Of a DNA stretch of 64,000 bases, positions 37,813 to 47,339 are shown one piece after another. The notes under the pieces are model-generated. The model was given only the letters and a program-made list of their open reading frames with translations, was not told the origin of the DNA and ran no database searches. Each line of letters begins with the position of its first letter. Positions within the stretch are counted from its first letter, which is position 1. Position numbers and translations under genes: made by a program. The DNA is from Bordetella ansorpii (GTDB lineage Bacteria; Pseudomonadota; Gammaproteobacteria; Burkholderiales; Burkholderiaceae_B), in the NCBI RefSeq assembly GCF_900078315.1, contig NZ_FKBS01000025.1, positions 310,001 through 374,000 on the forward strand, given 5' to 3'.

Positions 37813-40254
37813 TCAGCGCAGGCTCAGCCACACCCGCCGCATGGTCGGATCCTCCGCATCCGCGTCGTTGGTAAAGCCCAGGCGCGTCATCAGCGTCAGC
37901 ATCGGGCGATTGGTCGACAGCACGAGGCCGTCGATGTACTCCAACCCCTGCTCGCGCGCCGCGTCGATCAGCGCACGCATCAACTGGCCGCCCAGTTTGC
38001 GGCGCTGCCAGTCGTCCCCGATCACCAACGCGTATTCCGCACCGCGTCCGTCCGGATTGCGCAGATAGTGCGCGAAGCCGATGATGACTTCGTGCGGATG
38101 GCCGCGGTTGGCCGGATTGGGCACTTGCGTGGCGGCCACCAGCGCCAGCTCGCGGTGATAGTCGACCTGGGTGTAGCGCGACACCATGCGCGGCGTCAGC
38201 TCGCGCATCATCGACACGAAGCGCATGTAGCGCGAGCGTTCCGACAGGCCGCGGATGAAATCCTGCAGGGGCTGGCCGTCCTCGGGGCGGATGGGTCGGA
38301 TGACCCACGGCGCGCCGTCCTCGAAGCGCCGCACCTGCACCAGCCGCGACGGATACGGATGGATGGCCATGTGCGGATACCCGCTTTGCTGCGGTGACTC
38401 GCAGGCGGCCTCGCGCGACAGCGCGATGCGCAGGCCGGCGGCGCGCAGTTGGGTCTCGCCCGCGTACAGCGGATCGATGTCCAGCGACTCGACGTCGGGC
38501 AGTTCGGACACCAGCTCGGAGACCTGCACCAGCGCGTGGTGCAGGGCCTCGGCCGCGATGCCGCCGACCTGCGGCGCCAGCACGCGGCGCCAGATGCGGC
38601 TGCGTTCGACCAGTTGGCGCGCCAGGAAGCTGTTGAGCGGCGGCAGATCCAGCCCGCGATCGACCGGCGACAGCACGGCGTCGGCGCCGCCCGCACCGAA
38701 GCGGATGACGGGGCCGAACTGCGGATCGCGCCGCACCCGGATGGCCATGGGCCGGGACTCGGGCTCGCTGGGCAGCACGTCGCGCGGGGCGGCGCGCAAG
38801 GGCACCAGGAAGGTGTCCAGCAAGGCGCGCGCCTCGGCAGGCTCGAGCTCCAGGCGCTGCTGCGCGCGCACGCGCTGGATGATGGCGCGCGCGCCCGCGA
38901 TGTCGGGCGCGAGGCTGGGCGGCTCGGGCGGCTGGGTCTGCAGCAGCAACTGCTGGTTGTAGTGGTGCGTGGCCAGCACGCCGAAGGCGTCGGCGGCGGA
39001 CTCGGGGGTGCGGAAGGCCGAGGTGCCCGCGTCGTCCAGCATGCGGCGCAGCGGCCGCATGCCGGCATCGCCCATGAAGCACGACACCACCGGCTTGCGC
39101 GCCTTGGGTGCGATCTGCGCCAGTTGGCTGGCGACGGCGGGCATGTCGGCCAGCGCGTCGGGCGCCAACAGCACCAGCACGCCGTCCACCCCGGCATCGG
39201 CCAGCAACACGTCCAGGATGCCCTGGATGCGCTCGGGCGTGAGCGGCAGATAGGTGATGACCGGATTGGCGGTCTGCGCGTCGGGCTCGAGCATGCCCTC
39301 CAGCGCGCGCCGCGTGGCGGGCGACAGCTCGGCCCGCAGGATGGGGGTATCGGGACCGGCCAGGTCCAGCGCCAATTGCGGGGGGCCGCTGCCGTTGGAC
39401 AGCAACGCCACGCGGCGGCCGCGCGGCCGGGCCTTGTAGGCCAGCACCTTCACGGCCGAGAACAGTTGCACGAAGTAGCGCACCCGCACCGCGCCGGCCC
39501 GCCGCAAGGCGGCATCGAACACCGCGTCGGCGCCATCGGGATCGGCGCGGCCGGCCTTGAGCACGATGACGGGCTTGACGCTGGCGGCGGCGCGCAGCGC
39601 GCTCATGAATTCGCGCGCAGGGCCGACGTCTTCCAGGTAGATGACGATGCTGTCGGTACGCGGATCGCTGGCCAGGTAGTCCAGCAACTGCGACAGGCCG
39701 ACCACCGCGGTGTCGCCCAAGGCCAGCGTCAAAGAGAAGCCGATGTGCACGTCCTCGGCCCAGTCCATGACCGCGGCCATGATGGAGCGCGACTGCGCCA
39801 GCAGGGCCACGCGGCCCGCGCGCGCCAGCGTGGGATGCTGGCTGAAGTTGAAACCCGCATGCGGACGCTGGGCGCCGAACGAACGCGGGCCCAGCAGTTG
39901 GCAGCCGGTTTCCTCGGCCCAGGCGCGGCACAGCGCCATCGTGCCGCCGGGATAGGGGTCGGGCAGCTCGTGCGGCAGAAGGATGGCGGCGCGCGGGGCC
40001 AGCGGCGCCAGCCGGCGCAGGGTTTCGGGCAGGACGGCCGGCGAGACGCAGACCAGCGCCAGGTCGGGGCGTTCGCCCTCGGCCAGGCCGGCGCAGCGGT
40101 CAGGCAGTTCGGGCGCCTGGCCCGGCGGACAGTCGACGAGGGTAGTGCGCGACCGCACGCTGGCCGGCAGCACGGAGGCGACGGGAAGCGCACGGTCGGC
40201 CACCACGAGCAGGGAGCCGGGCTCGAACAACGGGGCGAGAGCGTGTCGCAACAT
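37813..40254 (-). CDS. Acyl-CoA synthetase (NDP-forming)-like/GNAT acetyltransferase, PatZ-like
   Basis: Large protein of 813 residues. It has a CoA-binding and succinyl-CoA-ligase-like N-terminal region (1 to about 450), an ATP-grasp-like part (about 460-640) and a C-terminal GNAT domain (from about 650) with the acetyl-CoA loop QRRKLGGQLM. Homologues acetylate lysines of metabolic enzymes, typically acetyl-CoA synthetase. The usual SQSG loop reads AQSRS here, suggesting that the ligase half no longer catalyses and only senses or binds CoA. It diverges from gltX over about 100 bases. Confidence 0.85.
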   Translation of the reverse strand: MLRHALAPLFEPGSLLVVADRALPVASVLPASVRSRTTLVDCPPGQAPELPDRCAGLAEGERPDLALVCVSPAVLPETLRRLAPLAPRAAILLPHELPDPYPGGTMALCRAWAEETGCQLLGPRSFGAQRPHAGFNFSQHPTLARAGRVALLAQSRSIMAAVMDWAEDVHIGFSLTLALGDTAVVGLSQLLDYLASDPRTDSIVIYLEDVGPAREFMSALRAAASVKPVIVLKAGRADPDGADAVFDAALRRAGAVRVRYFVQLFSAVKVLAYKARPRGRRVALLSNGSGPPQLALDLAGPDTPILRAELSPATRRALEGMLEPDAQTANPVITYLPLTPERIQGILDVLLADAGVDGVLVLLAPDALADMPAVASQLAQIAPKARKPVVSCFMGDAGMRPLRRMLDDAGTSAFRTPESAADAFGVLATHHYNQQLLLQTQPPEPPSLAPDIAGARAIIQRVRAQQRLELEPAEARALLDTFLVPLRAAPRDVLPSEPESRPMAIRVRRDPQFGPVIRFGAGGADAVLSPVDRGLDLPPLNSFLARQLVERSRIWRRVLAPQVGGIAAEALHHALVQVSELVSELPDVESLDIDPLYAGETQLRAAGLRIALSREAACESPQQSGYPHMAIHPYPSRLVQVRRFEDGAPWVIRPIRPEDGQPLQDFIRGLSERSRYMRFVSMMRELTPRMVSRYTQVDYHRELALVAATQVPNPANRGHPHEVIIGFAHYLRNPDGRGAEYALVIGDDWQRRKLGGQLMRALIDAAREQGLEYIDGLVLSTNRPMLTLMTRLGFTNDADAEDPTMRRVWLSLR

Positions 40255-40356
40255 GGCGCGGTTCGCTTGCTACTCTAAAATACCGACCATCGTAACAAAG
40301 ACCGCCGCGCAACACCCATGGCGGAGCACCGCTTCCGCCATCCGCGCACGCCATCC

Positions 40357-41760
40357 ATGACTGCTCAAACGCCCATCGTCCGCACCCGCTTCGCGCCCTC
40401 TCCCACCGGCTTCCTGCACCTGGGCGGCGCCCGCACCGCCCTGTTCTCCTGGGCCTATGCGCGCCGCCACCAGGGCGTGTTCGTCCTGCGCGTCGAGGAC
40501 ACCGACGTCGAACGCTCCAGCGAGGAAGCCACCCAGGCCATCCTGGACAGCATGGACTGGCTGGGCATGCAGCCCGACGAAGGTCCCTTCTATCAGATGC
40601 AGCGCATGGACCGCTATCGCGCGGTCTTGGCCGGCATGCTGGAGAAAGGCACGGCTTACCACTGCTACAGCTCGCCCGAGGAAGTCGAGGCGATGCGCGA
40701 AGCCGCCCGCGCCCGTGGCGACAAGCCCCGCTACGACGGCACCTGGCGCCCCGAGCCCGGCAAGACGCTGCCGGCCATCCCCGAAGGCCGCAAGCCCGTG
40801 GTGCGCTTCCGCAACCCGCAGGAAGGCGCCACCAGTTGGAACGACCTGGTCAAGGGTCCGATCAGCTTCGACAACACCGAGCTGGACGACCTGATCATCG
40901 CGCGCCCCGACGGCACGCCCACCTACAACTTCTGCGTGGTGGTCGACGACTGGGAAATGGGCATCACCCACGTGCTGCGCGGCGACGATCACGTCAACAA
41001 CACGCCGCGCCAGATCAACATCCTGCTGGCGTTGGGCGCCACGCTGCCGCAGTACGGCCACGTGCCCATGATCCTGGGACCGGACGGCCAGAAACTATCC
41101 AAGCGCCACGGCGCGGTCAACGTGATGGAGTACGACAACGAGGGCTACCTGCCCGAGGCCATGGTCAACTACCTGGCCCGCCTGGGCTGGAGCCACGGCG
41201 ACGACGAGCTGTTCACGCGCGAACAGCTGGTGGAATGGTTCGACACCGAGCACCTGTCGAAATCGGCCTCGCAGTGGGATCCCAAGAAGCTGAACTGGGT
41301 GAACGCGCACTACATCCGAGAAATGGCCGATGCCGAACTGGCCGCGCGCGTGGGCCCGCGCATCGCCCGCCGCGGCGGCAACCCGCATGCGGTCGACCTG
41401 GCCAGCGCCATCGGCCTGCTGAAGGACCGCGCGGAAACGCTGGAACAACTGGCCGAAAGCGCCATGCTGTTCTGCGCCCCCTACGCGCCCGCCCCCGCCG
41501 AACTGGCCGAACAGCACCTGACGCCGGCCGCCCGCGAAGCGCTGGCCGACTTCGCCGCCCGCGCGCAGGACACCGACTGGACCCGCGAGGCCATCGCGGC
41601 GCTGATCAAGGCCGTGCTGGCCGACCGCGGCATGAAGATGCCGCAACTGGCCATCCCGCTGCGCGTGGCCATCACCGGCCGTGCGCAAACCCCGGCCGTG
41701 GATGCCGTGCTGGCGCTGCTGGGCAAGGAGCTGGTGTTGCAGCGGTTGGCGGCGGTGTAA
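40357..41760 (+). CDS. gltX: Glutamyl-tRNA synthetase
   Basis: Class I synthetase charging tRNA-Glu. The HIGH-equivalent HLGG lies at residues 21-24 and KLSKRHG near 247. The start [18 protein letters not shown] at 40357 gives 467 residues, the family norm; the open frame upstream is not conserved. A TAAAAT element near 40276 in the divergent gap may be its -10. Confidence 0.97.
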   Translation: MTAQTPIVRTRFAPSPTGFLHLGGARTALFSWAYARRHQGVFVLRVEDTDVERSSEEATQAILDSMDWLGMQPDEGPFYQMQRMDRYRAVLAGMLEKGTAYHCYSSPEEVEAMREAARARGDKPRYDGTWRPEPGKTLPAIPEGRKPVVRFRNPQEGATSWNDLVKGPISFDNTELDDLIIARPDGTPTYNFCVVVDDWEMGITHVLRGDDHVNNTPRQINILLALGATLPQYGHVPMILGPDGQKLSKRHGAVNVMEYDNEGYLPEAMVNYLARLGWSHGDDELFTREQLVEWFDTEHLSKSASQWDPKKLNWVNAHYIREMADAELAARVGPRIARRGGNPHAVDLASAIGLLKDRAETLEQLAESAMLFCAPYAPAPAELAEQHLTPAAREALADFAARAQDTDWTREAIAALIKAVLADRGMKMPQLAIPLRVAITGRAQTPAVDAVLALLGKELVLQRLAAV

Positions 41761-41773
41761 GGCGGCTGGCCTC

Positions 41774-42973
41774 TCAAGCGGGGCGGCTTGCCCGCCCTTT
41801 CAACTGCCCCGCAAAAAACCACCCCAGCACCGGCAGCAACCCCGCCGCGATGCCAAACAGCACGCCCGGGCCGCTGGCGTCCACCACCGGGCCCGCCAGC
41901 GCCACGCCCGCCGCCTGGCCCATGAACAGGCACGACGCGAACCACGCCACCGCCGTGCCGCGCGCGGCGGGCACCATCTGGGTGGCGTTGGTCTGCAAAG
42001 TAGCGTGCAGCAGGTAATAGCCAAAACCGGCGAACACGCTGGCTGCGATGGCCCAGTGCCATGACGGCCCCAGCAGATAGAACAGGAAGGCCAGGCACAG
42101 CACCAGGCCGCCCGCCAGGGCCAGGCCGCGCTCGCCCAGGCGTTTGAGCACCCGCTGGGCCACCACGGTATAGAGCAGCCCGCCCAGCGCATACACGGCC
42201 ACCACCGCGCCCGCGCGGGACAGCGACAGGCCGAACTTCTCGTGCAGATAGGCCGGGGCGAACGCCAGGGCGCCGAACACCAGCACGCCCTCGATGAAGA
42301 CGGTGAGCAGCACCACGCGCGCCCAGGGCACGCCGAGCACCCGCCGCGCCTGCGCCACGAAGCCGCCGCCCGCGCCCGCCGCCTGCGACGCCTGGAAGGC
42401 GCCCTGCTCGCGTTGGCGCTTCACCTCGCGCACCAGGAGCATGCCCACCACGAGATAGCCGATCACCAGCGAGCCGAAGGCCCAGCGCCAGCCCAGGGTT
42501 TCGGCGAACAGGCCGCCGGCCAGCTGGCCGCACGCCATGCCCAGGATGGTGCCCGTGAGAAAGCGGGCCAGCGTGGCCTGCCGGCGTTCGTAGGGAACGT
42601 TGTCGCCGATCCAGGCCATCGACAGCGGCACGATGCCCGCGCCGGCCGCGCCCGAGAGGGCTCGGCAGATCACCAGCAGGTCCAGCGAACCGGCCAGCAC
42701 TGCACCCGCGCTGCCCAACGCGCACAGGAAAGTGGCCACACAGACCACGCGGTACTTGCCGTAACGGTCGCCGACCGGACCGAAGAACATCTGCAGCACG
42801 CCGTAGGCCACCGCGAACGAGGTGACGGCATGCGCCGCCTGGCCGGTCGTGGTGCCGAACTCGGTAGCCAGCAGCGGCAGCATGGGATCGCAGATGCGGA
42901 ACGCGCAGGCGCTGACGAACGCCGCCAGGGCCAGCAACAGGATGGCGCGGGTTTCCGAGGACGGCGTGGACAT
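41774..42973 (-). CDS. MFS transporter
   Basis: Inner-membrane secondary transporter of 399 residues with about twelve hydrophobic segments. The MFS motif between helices 2 and 3 reads GPVGDRYGKYRVV. It resembles small-molecule efflux permeases (arabinose-efflux/drug type), but the substrate cannot be inferred. It converges with gltX across only 13 bases. Confidence 0.9.
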   Translation of the reverse strand: MSTPSSETRAILLLALAAFVSACAFRICDPMLPLLATEFGTTTGQAAHAVTSFAVAYGVLQMFFGPVGDRYGKYRVVCVATFLCALGSAGAVLAGSLDLLVICRALSGAAGAGIVPLSMAWIGDNVPYERRQATLARFLTGTILGMACGQLAGGLFAETLGWRWAFGSLVIGYLVVGMLLVREVKRQREQGAFQASQAAGAGGGFVAQARRVLGVPWARVVLLTVFIEGVLVFGALAFAPAYLHEKFGLSLSRAGAVVAVYALGGLLYTVVAQRVLKRLGERGLALAGGLVLCLAFLFYLLGPSWHWAIAASVFAGFGYYLLHATLQTNATQMVPAARGTAVAWFASCLFMGQAAGVALAGPVVDASGPGVLFGIAAGLLPVLGWFFAGQLKGRASRPA

Positions 42974-43137
42974 GGAGCGCGGGCAGGAAGATGGCGGAAG
43001 TCCGCTACCTTACCTCAGCTGCAATACGTTCCGCGACCTAAGTCGGCAATGCGCGTACAGCGCGGGCGCGACAGCGAGCGCCGGGACAGGCGCAACACCG
43101 CGTCCGAGAGGACGAGCCTCCCGCGCCGGGGCTTCGA

Positions 43138-43659
43138 TCAATTGGGCAGGCGATAGCCCGGCGACATGCGCTTGGCGACCAGCACCTGGCCGTTGCCGCG
43201 GATCTCGCGCAGCTTCAGTTGGCTGCGGTCGACTTTCTCGACGCGGTAGCTGTTGGTGTAGATGGGATCGGCCGCATCCACGGCGTCGCCATTGGATTCG
43301 GTGGTGCGCATGGTGTAGACGCCCTCGGCCACCGTCCAGCAGCCGGATTCGCGCAGCGCGGGACGGGTCTTGCGGCCCACCTTCATCTGGGTTTCGTAGG
43401 TCATGCGGCCATCGGGCGACAGCACCGTCAGGGCCTGGAGATCGCCTGCGAAGCCGCGTGGGCGGGACACCGAATACCAGGTGCCGACCATCGGGTCATC
43501 GCTGCGCACGGGCGTGCAGCGTACCGGTTCGGGCGCGGCCGCAACGGCGGGCGCCGGCGCGTCCGCCTGCTTGGAAGCAGTGGGTTTCTGGACCGCGCAA
43601 CCGGCCAACACCAGCCCGGCGCACAGCGCGCCGGCCAAAGGCAACAACGAACGACTCAT
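43138..43659 (-). CDS. Putative lipoprotein of unknown function
   Basis: Secreted lipoprotein of 173 residues. The signal peptide ends in a clear lipobox, LVLAGC (Cys21), followed by an Ala/Pro-rich linker. The C-terminal domain has a lipocalin/META-like start (MVGTWYSVSRPRG) and predicted beta strands (YTMRTTESNG, QLKLREIRGNG). No enzyme motif is visible. It lies downstream of the lyase operon with a 152-base gap and probably has its own promoter. Confidence 0.82.
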   Translation of the reverse strand: MSRSLLPLAGALCAGLVLAGCAVQKPTASKQADAPAPAVAAAPEPVRCTPVRSDDPMVGTWYSVSRPRGFAGDLQALTVLSPDGRMTYETQMKVGRKTRPALRESGCWTVAEGVYTMRTTESNGDAVDAADPIYTNSYRVEKVDRSQLKLREIRGNGQVLVAKRMSPGYRLPN

Positions 43660-43811
43660 GACTTCCTCGGGACCACTGCCCGGATGACTTGCCGCGCGCA
43701 TGATGCGATGCGGCCCTACAAGGAAGCACTCTAAATTAGCGAGGCGGCGCAACGCAATGGATAGGCTGTGCGCGCGTCGCGAGTTGTGCAATTGCGCAAC
43801 AGTCGCCGCCC

Positions 43812-44675
43812 TCACTCGTAACGTTTGCCCTGTTCCAGCAGCTCGGGCGTGCCGATGAGGGCGTTCAGGCCGTCGAAGTCGAGCATGCGGTCGCGCCACG
43901 GCGAGGTGGTGCCGTGTTCGCGCAGGCTGCCGTAGTAGCCCTGCAGCATGTGGGCCACCGCGCGCATCGTGCCACCCGGGAAGATCACCAGGCGGAAACC
44001 ACGCTCGCCCAGCGCGCGGGCGCTTTCCACGGGCGTCTGGCCCCCTTCGACCATGTTGGCCAGCAGCGGCACGCGCGAGGCGAAGCGCGCGCAGGCGGCG
44101 TCCATCTGGTCGGAGGTGCGCAGCGCCTCGACGAACAACGCGTCCACGCCGCATTCCAGGTAACGCTCGGCGCGCTCCAGCGCGGCGTCCAGGCCTTCGA
44201 TGGCCAGCGAATCGGTACGCGCCAGGATCAGCGTGTTCGGATCGGTGCGTGCATCCAAAGCGGCGCGAAGCTTGCCGCACATTTCCTGCACCGGCACGAC
44301 CGCCTTGCCCGACAGATGGCCGCAGCGCTTGGGAAAGCCCTGGTCTTCCAGCTGGATCATGGCGGCGCCCGCGCGCTCGAAGCCGCGCACGGTGCGCTGC
44401 ACGTTCAGGGCATTGCCGAAGCCGGTGTCGCCGTCGACGATGACCGGCGTGGACACGCGGTCGGTGATGCGCGCCAACGTCTCGCACACTTCGCTGTAGG
44501 TGGTCAGGCCCACGTCGGAGCGGCCCAGCGCGGTGTAGGCGATGGAGGCGCCCGACAGGTAGAGCGCCTCGAAACCGGCCTGCTCGGCCACCAGGGCCGA
44601 GAACGCGTCGTAGACGCCGGGCGCCAGGATGGTCTGGCCGGCGGCCAGCTTCGCTTTCAACGTAGTGGGATTCAT
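43812..44675 (-). CDS. Isocitrate lyase/PEP mutase superfamily C-C lyase
   Basis: Lyase of 287 residues in the family of methylisocitrate, dimethylmalate and oxaloacetate lyases. The metal-binding VDGDTGFGN lies at 80-88. The catalytic loop LEDQGFPKRCGH includes Cys118, which lyases keep but oxaloacetate decarboxylases and PEP mutases lack, so a C-C bond-cleaving lyase is likely. With the upstream LeuCD-like hydro-lyase it could act as a 2,3-dimethylmalate or methylmalate-type lyase. Its ATG overlaps the LeuD-like stop by four bases. Confidence 0.85.
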   Translation of the reverse strand: MNPTTLKAKLAAGQTILAPGVYDAFSALVAEQAGFEALYLSGASIAYTALGRSDVGLTTYSEVCETLARITDRVSTPVIVDGDTGFGNALNVQRTVRGFERAGAAMIQLEDQGFPKRCGHLSGKAVVPVQEMCGKLRAALDARTDPNTLILARTDSLAIEGLDAALERAERYLECGVDALFVEALRTSDQMDAACARFASRVPLLANMVEGGQTPVESARALGERGFRLVIFPGGTMRAVAHMLQGYYGSLREHGTTSPWRDRMLDFDGLNALIGTPELLEQGKRYE

Positions 44676-45214
44676 GTCGCCTTCATGGGATGGCGCGCCA
44701 GTTCGCCCGAGGCGAGCCGGCGCTTGAGCTGGTTGAGCAGGCCACCGGCCCGCACCATGTCCAACAGGAAGCCCGGGATGGGCTCACAGGGCAGCACGCT
44801 GCCGTCGGCCCGCACGACCGAGGGGCCGTCCAGGTCGATGCGCACCCGCTCGCCCTCTTCGATTTCCGTGGCGCGCGCGCAGGTCAGCAGCAGCAGGCCC
44901 ACGTTGAACGCATTGCGGAAGTACAGCCCGCTGTAGGCCGGCGCGATGACGGCCTGCACGCCCAGCGCGACCAGCGCGGCGGCCGCCTGCTCGCGCGACG
45001 AGCCGATGCCGAAGTTCTCGCCGGCCACCAGCACGTCGCCCGGCTGCACGCTGCCGGCGAACTCGGGGCGCACGCCTTGCAGGCAGTGTTTGGCGATTTC
45101 GTCGATGCCGAACTTCATATAGGCGCCGGGCGCCAGCTGGTCGGTGTCGACGTCGTTGCCGAGTCTCCAGGCGCGATGGCCTGATTCCACTTGGGGGGTC
45201 ATGTTGTTGCTCAC
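44672..45214 (-). CDS. Aconitase-superfamily hydro-lyase small subunit (LeuD-like)
   Basis: Swivel-domain subunit of 180 residues. The family segments NDVDTDQLAPGAYM and GENFGIGSSREQAAAAL are clear. It must pair with the LeuC-like large subunit encoded just upstream. I chose the GTG at 45214, which overlaps the upstream stop (GTGA) and has GAGGTGA a few bases before it; an ATG at 45202 is the alternative. The absence of leuA and leuB and the fusion to a lyase operon argue against leucine synthesis; a maleate-, dimethylmaleate- or citraconate-type hydratase is more likely. Confidence 0.85.
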   Translation of the reverse strand: MSNNMTPQVESGHRAWRLGNDVDTDQLAPGAYMKFGIDEIAKHCLQGVRPEFAGSVQPGDVLVAGENFGIGSSREQAAAALVALGVQAVIAPAYSGLYFRNAFNVGLLLLTCARATEIEEGERVRIDLDGPSVVRADGSVLPCEPIPGFLLDMVRAGGLLNQLKRRLASGELARHPMKAT

Positions 45215-46518
45215 GCCATCACCTCGCGGGGATCGGCGATGCGGCCGGCCAGTGCCGACGCGGCCACGGTGTACGGCGAAGCCAGGAACACGCGGGAGGT
45301 GGCCGCGCCCATGCGGCCCTTGAAGTTGCGCGCCGTGGTCGAGATGACGTTGGCGCCCTCGGGAATGGAGCCGCCGTAGCCGGAGCAGGCGCCGCACGAG
45401 GTGGGCAGCACCGTCGCGCCCGCCTGCACCAGGCGCGCCATGACACCCTCGCGCTCGGCCTGCTGCTGATCCCTCAGGCTGGCCGGCGCCACCATCAGGC
45501 TGACGCCCGCTGCCACGCGGCGGCCCTGCAGCACCTGGTCGGCGGCGCGCAGGTCCTCGAGCTTGGCGCCGGTACAGGCGCCGATATAGGCGGCCTGGAT
45601 GCCCGTGCCCGGATAGTCCTGCACGTCGGCGGCATTGGCCGGGCTGTGCGGCGCGGCCACCTGCGGCGCCAGCGTGCTGGCATCGAAGTCATGCCATTCG
45701 GCCTGCGCGCCGGCGTCGGATTGCCAGGCCGAGACGTCGGGAATGCGGTCTTCCGGCACGCCGGCCTCGCGCAGATAGCGCACGGTGAGTTCGTCCGGCG
45801 CGACCAGCCCGACCTGCGAGCCCAGTTCGGCGGACATGTTGGACAGCGTCATGCGTTCCTGCATGGACAGCGACCGCACCGCCTCGCCGCAGAACTCCAC
45901 GGCCTGGTAACGCCCGCCGCTCATGCCGAAGCGGCCGATCATGTGCAGCGCCATGTCCTTGGCGGTGACGCCCGGACGCAGCAGGCCGTTCCAGCGCATC
46001 ATCAGCGTCTGCGGCACCTTGATCCAGATCTCGCCGCTGGCCACCACGCCCAGCATCTCGGTGCTGCCGACGCCGAACATATAGGCGCCGAACGCGCCCC
46101 CCGTGGGCGAATGCGAATCGCCGCCCACGCAGAACATGCCCGGACGGATGTGGCCGTGCTCGGGCACCACCACATGGCAGATGCCGACCGAGTCGTACAC
46201 GTGCGGCAGCGCCTGGTCGCGCGCCCAGTCGCGGGCGATGCGCACGATGCGGCGCGATTCGTCATCGGACTCGGGCACGTAGTGATCCATCACCAACACG
46301 ACCTTGGACCGGTCCCACAGGCCCGTGCCCAGCGCTTCGAGCATGGGTTTCAGGCGGCGCGGCCCGCTGGAGTCGTGGAACATGGCCAGGTCGACCCCGC
46401 AGTTCAGGATCTCGCCGACCTGCACCGCGTCGCGGCCGCTGGCGGCGGCCAGCAGTTTCTGGGCCAGGGTCTGGGCGGGCCCGGACGACCCGCCATTCAG
46501 GGAATTCGTTGAACTCAT
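45211..46518 (-). CDS. Aconitase-superfamily hydro-lyase large subunit (LeuC-like)
   Basis: Catalytic [4Fe-4S] subunit of 435 residues. Cluster cysteines are visible in YIGACTGAKLEDL and in SCGACSGYGG (C-x-x-C). The active-site DSHSPTGGAFG segment is near residue 115. It interconverts hydroxy-acids by dehydration and hydration; the actual substrate is unknown. It lies 13 bases after the GntR gene and overlaps the small-subunit gene by four bases. Confidence 0.88.
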   Translation of the reverse strand: MSSTNSLNGGSSGPAQTLAQKLLAAASGRDAVQVGEILNCGVDLAMFHDSSGPRRLKPMLEALGTGLWDRSKVVLVMDHYVPESDDESRRIVRIARDWARDQALPHVYDSVGICHVVVPEHGHIRPGMFCVGGDSHSPTGGAFGAYMFGVGSTEMLGVVASGEIWIKVPQTLMMRWNGLLRPGVTAKDMALHMIGRFGMSGGRYQAVEFCGEAVRSLSMQERMTLSNMSAELGSQVGLVAPDELTVRYLREAGVPEDRIPDVSAWQSDAGAQAEWHDFDASTLAPQVAAPHSPANAADVQDYPGTGIQAAYIGACTGAKLEDLRAADQVLQGRRVAAGVSLMVAPASLRDQQQAEREGVMARLVQAGATVLPTSCGACSGYGGSIPEGANVISTTARNFKGRMGAATSRVFLASPYTVAASALAGRIADPREVMA

Positions 46519-46531
46519 GGGGCTACCTCAC

Positions 46532-47314
46532 TCATGAAGTGGCGGACATGCCGGCCCCCGCGGGCAGCCAGTTCGGCTCGCCCGGCGTTTCATGGGCCCG
46601 CATGTCCATGCGGTATTCGTAGCGGTCGGGGCGGTACAGCGCATGCAGCAGCTCGACGGGCCGGCCCGATGCGTCACGCACCAGGCGGCGCAGGCTCAGC
46701 AACGCCGACCCCACCGGCACCTCGAGCAGCGCGGCCTCCTGGGGCTCGGCCAGCGCGGCCGAGATGGCCTGCTCGGCGTGCGCGACCTGCACGCCCAGAT
46801 CGCGGAAGATGCCCAGGATCGGACGCGATCCCAGGTCTACACGGCGGATGCGCCGGCCGATGTCGTCGGGCACGTAGGTCGTCAGGTGCGAGAACGGCAG
46901 GCCCTCGTGGCTGCGTACGCGCACCGAGCGGTGCACGGACGCGCCCGGCTCGAGTTCGAGCCGCAGCGCCACGGCGGGCTGCGCCGTTTCGATCTGGAGA
47001 TCGATCAGGCGCACCTGCGTCTGCATGCCCATGTCGGCCAGGTGGGCCATCAGGGCGTCGATATCGGAGGCGTGCCCGCCGGACGGCTGCGGCGCGGGCG
47101 CGGCAAAAGTGCCTCGGCCCTGCCGGCGCTTGACCAGGCCCTCGGCCTCGAGCGCCTCCAGCGATCGCCGGATGGTCAGGCGCGACACGCCGTATTCCGT
47201 GGCCAGGGCGTTTTCGCCGGGCATCGGCGCCTCGCCGGAAAAATCGCCCGCCGCCAGCCGCTGCTTCAGCAGCAGATAGACCTTGTGATACAGGGGAAGC
47301 GGACTGGCGGACAC
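46532..47314 (-). CDS. GntR/HutC family transcriptional regulator
   Basis: Repressor of 260 residues with an N-terminal winged helix (ALATEYGVSRLTIRRSLEALEAEGLVKRRQGRGTF) and a C-terminal UTRA ligand-binding domain. UTRA regulators usually respond to the substrate or an intermediate of the adjacent pathway. It lies between the Bug receptor gene (25 bases) and the LeuC-like gene (13 bases) and probably controls the whole operon. Confidence 0.9.
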   Translation of the reverse strand: MSASPLPLYHKVYLLLKQRLAAGDFSGEAPMPGENALATEYGVSRLTIRRSLEALEAEGLVKRRQGRGTFAAPAPQPSGGHASDIDALMAHLADMGMQTQVRLIDLQIETAQPAVALRLELEPGASVHRSVRVRSHEGLPFSHLTTYVPDDIGRRIRRVDLGSRPILGIFRDLGVQVAHAEQAISAALAEPQEAALLEVPVGSALLSLRRLVRDASGRPVELLHALYRPDRYEYRMDMRAHETPGEPNWLPAGAGMSATS

Positions 47315-47339
47315 GGATAGGGACTCCTGGCGCGCCCGA

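Noticed and set aside
44672-46518. Annotation of the pair as leucine-biosynthetic leuCD
   Set aside because: No leuA or leuB is adjacent; the genes overlap or follow closely a C-C lyase and a GntR regulator behind a carboxylate receptor, which fits catabolism better.
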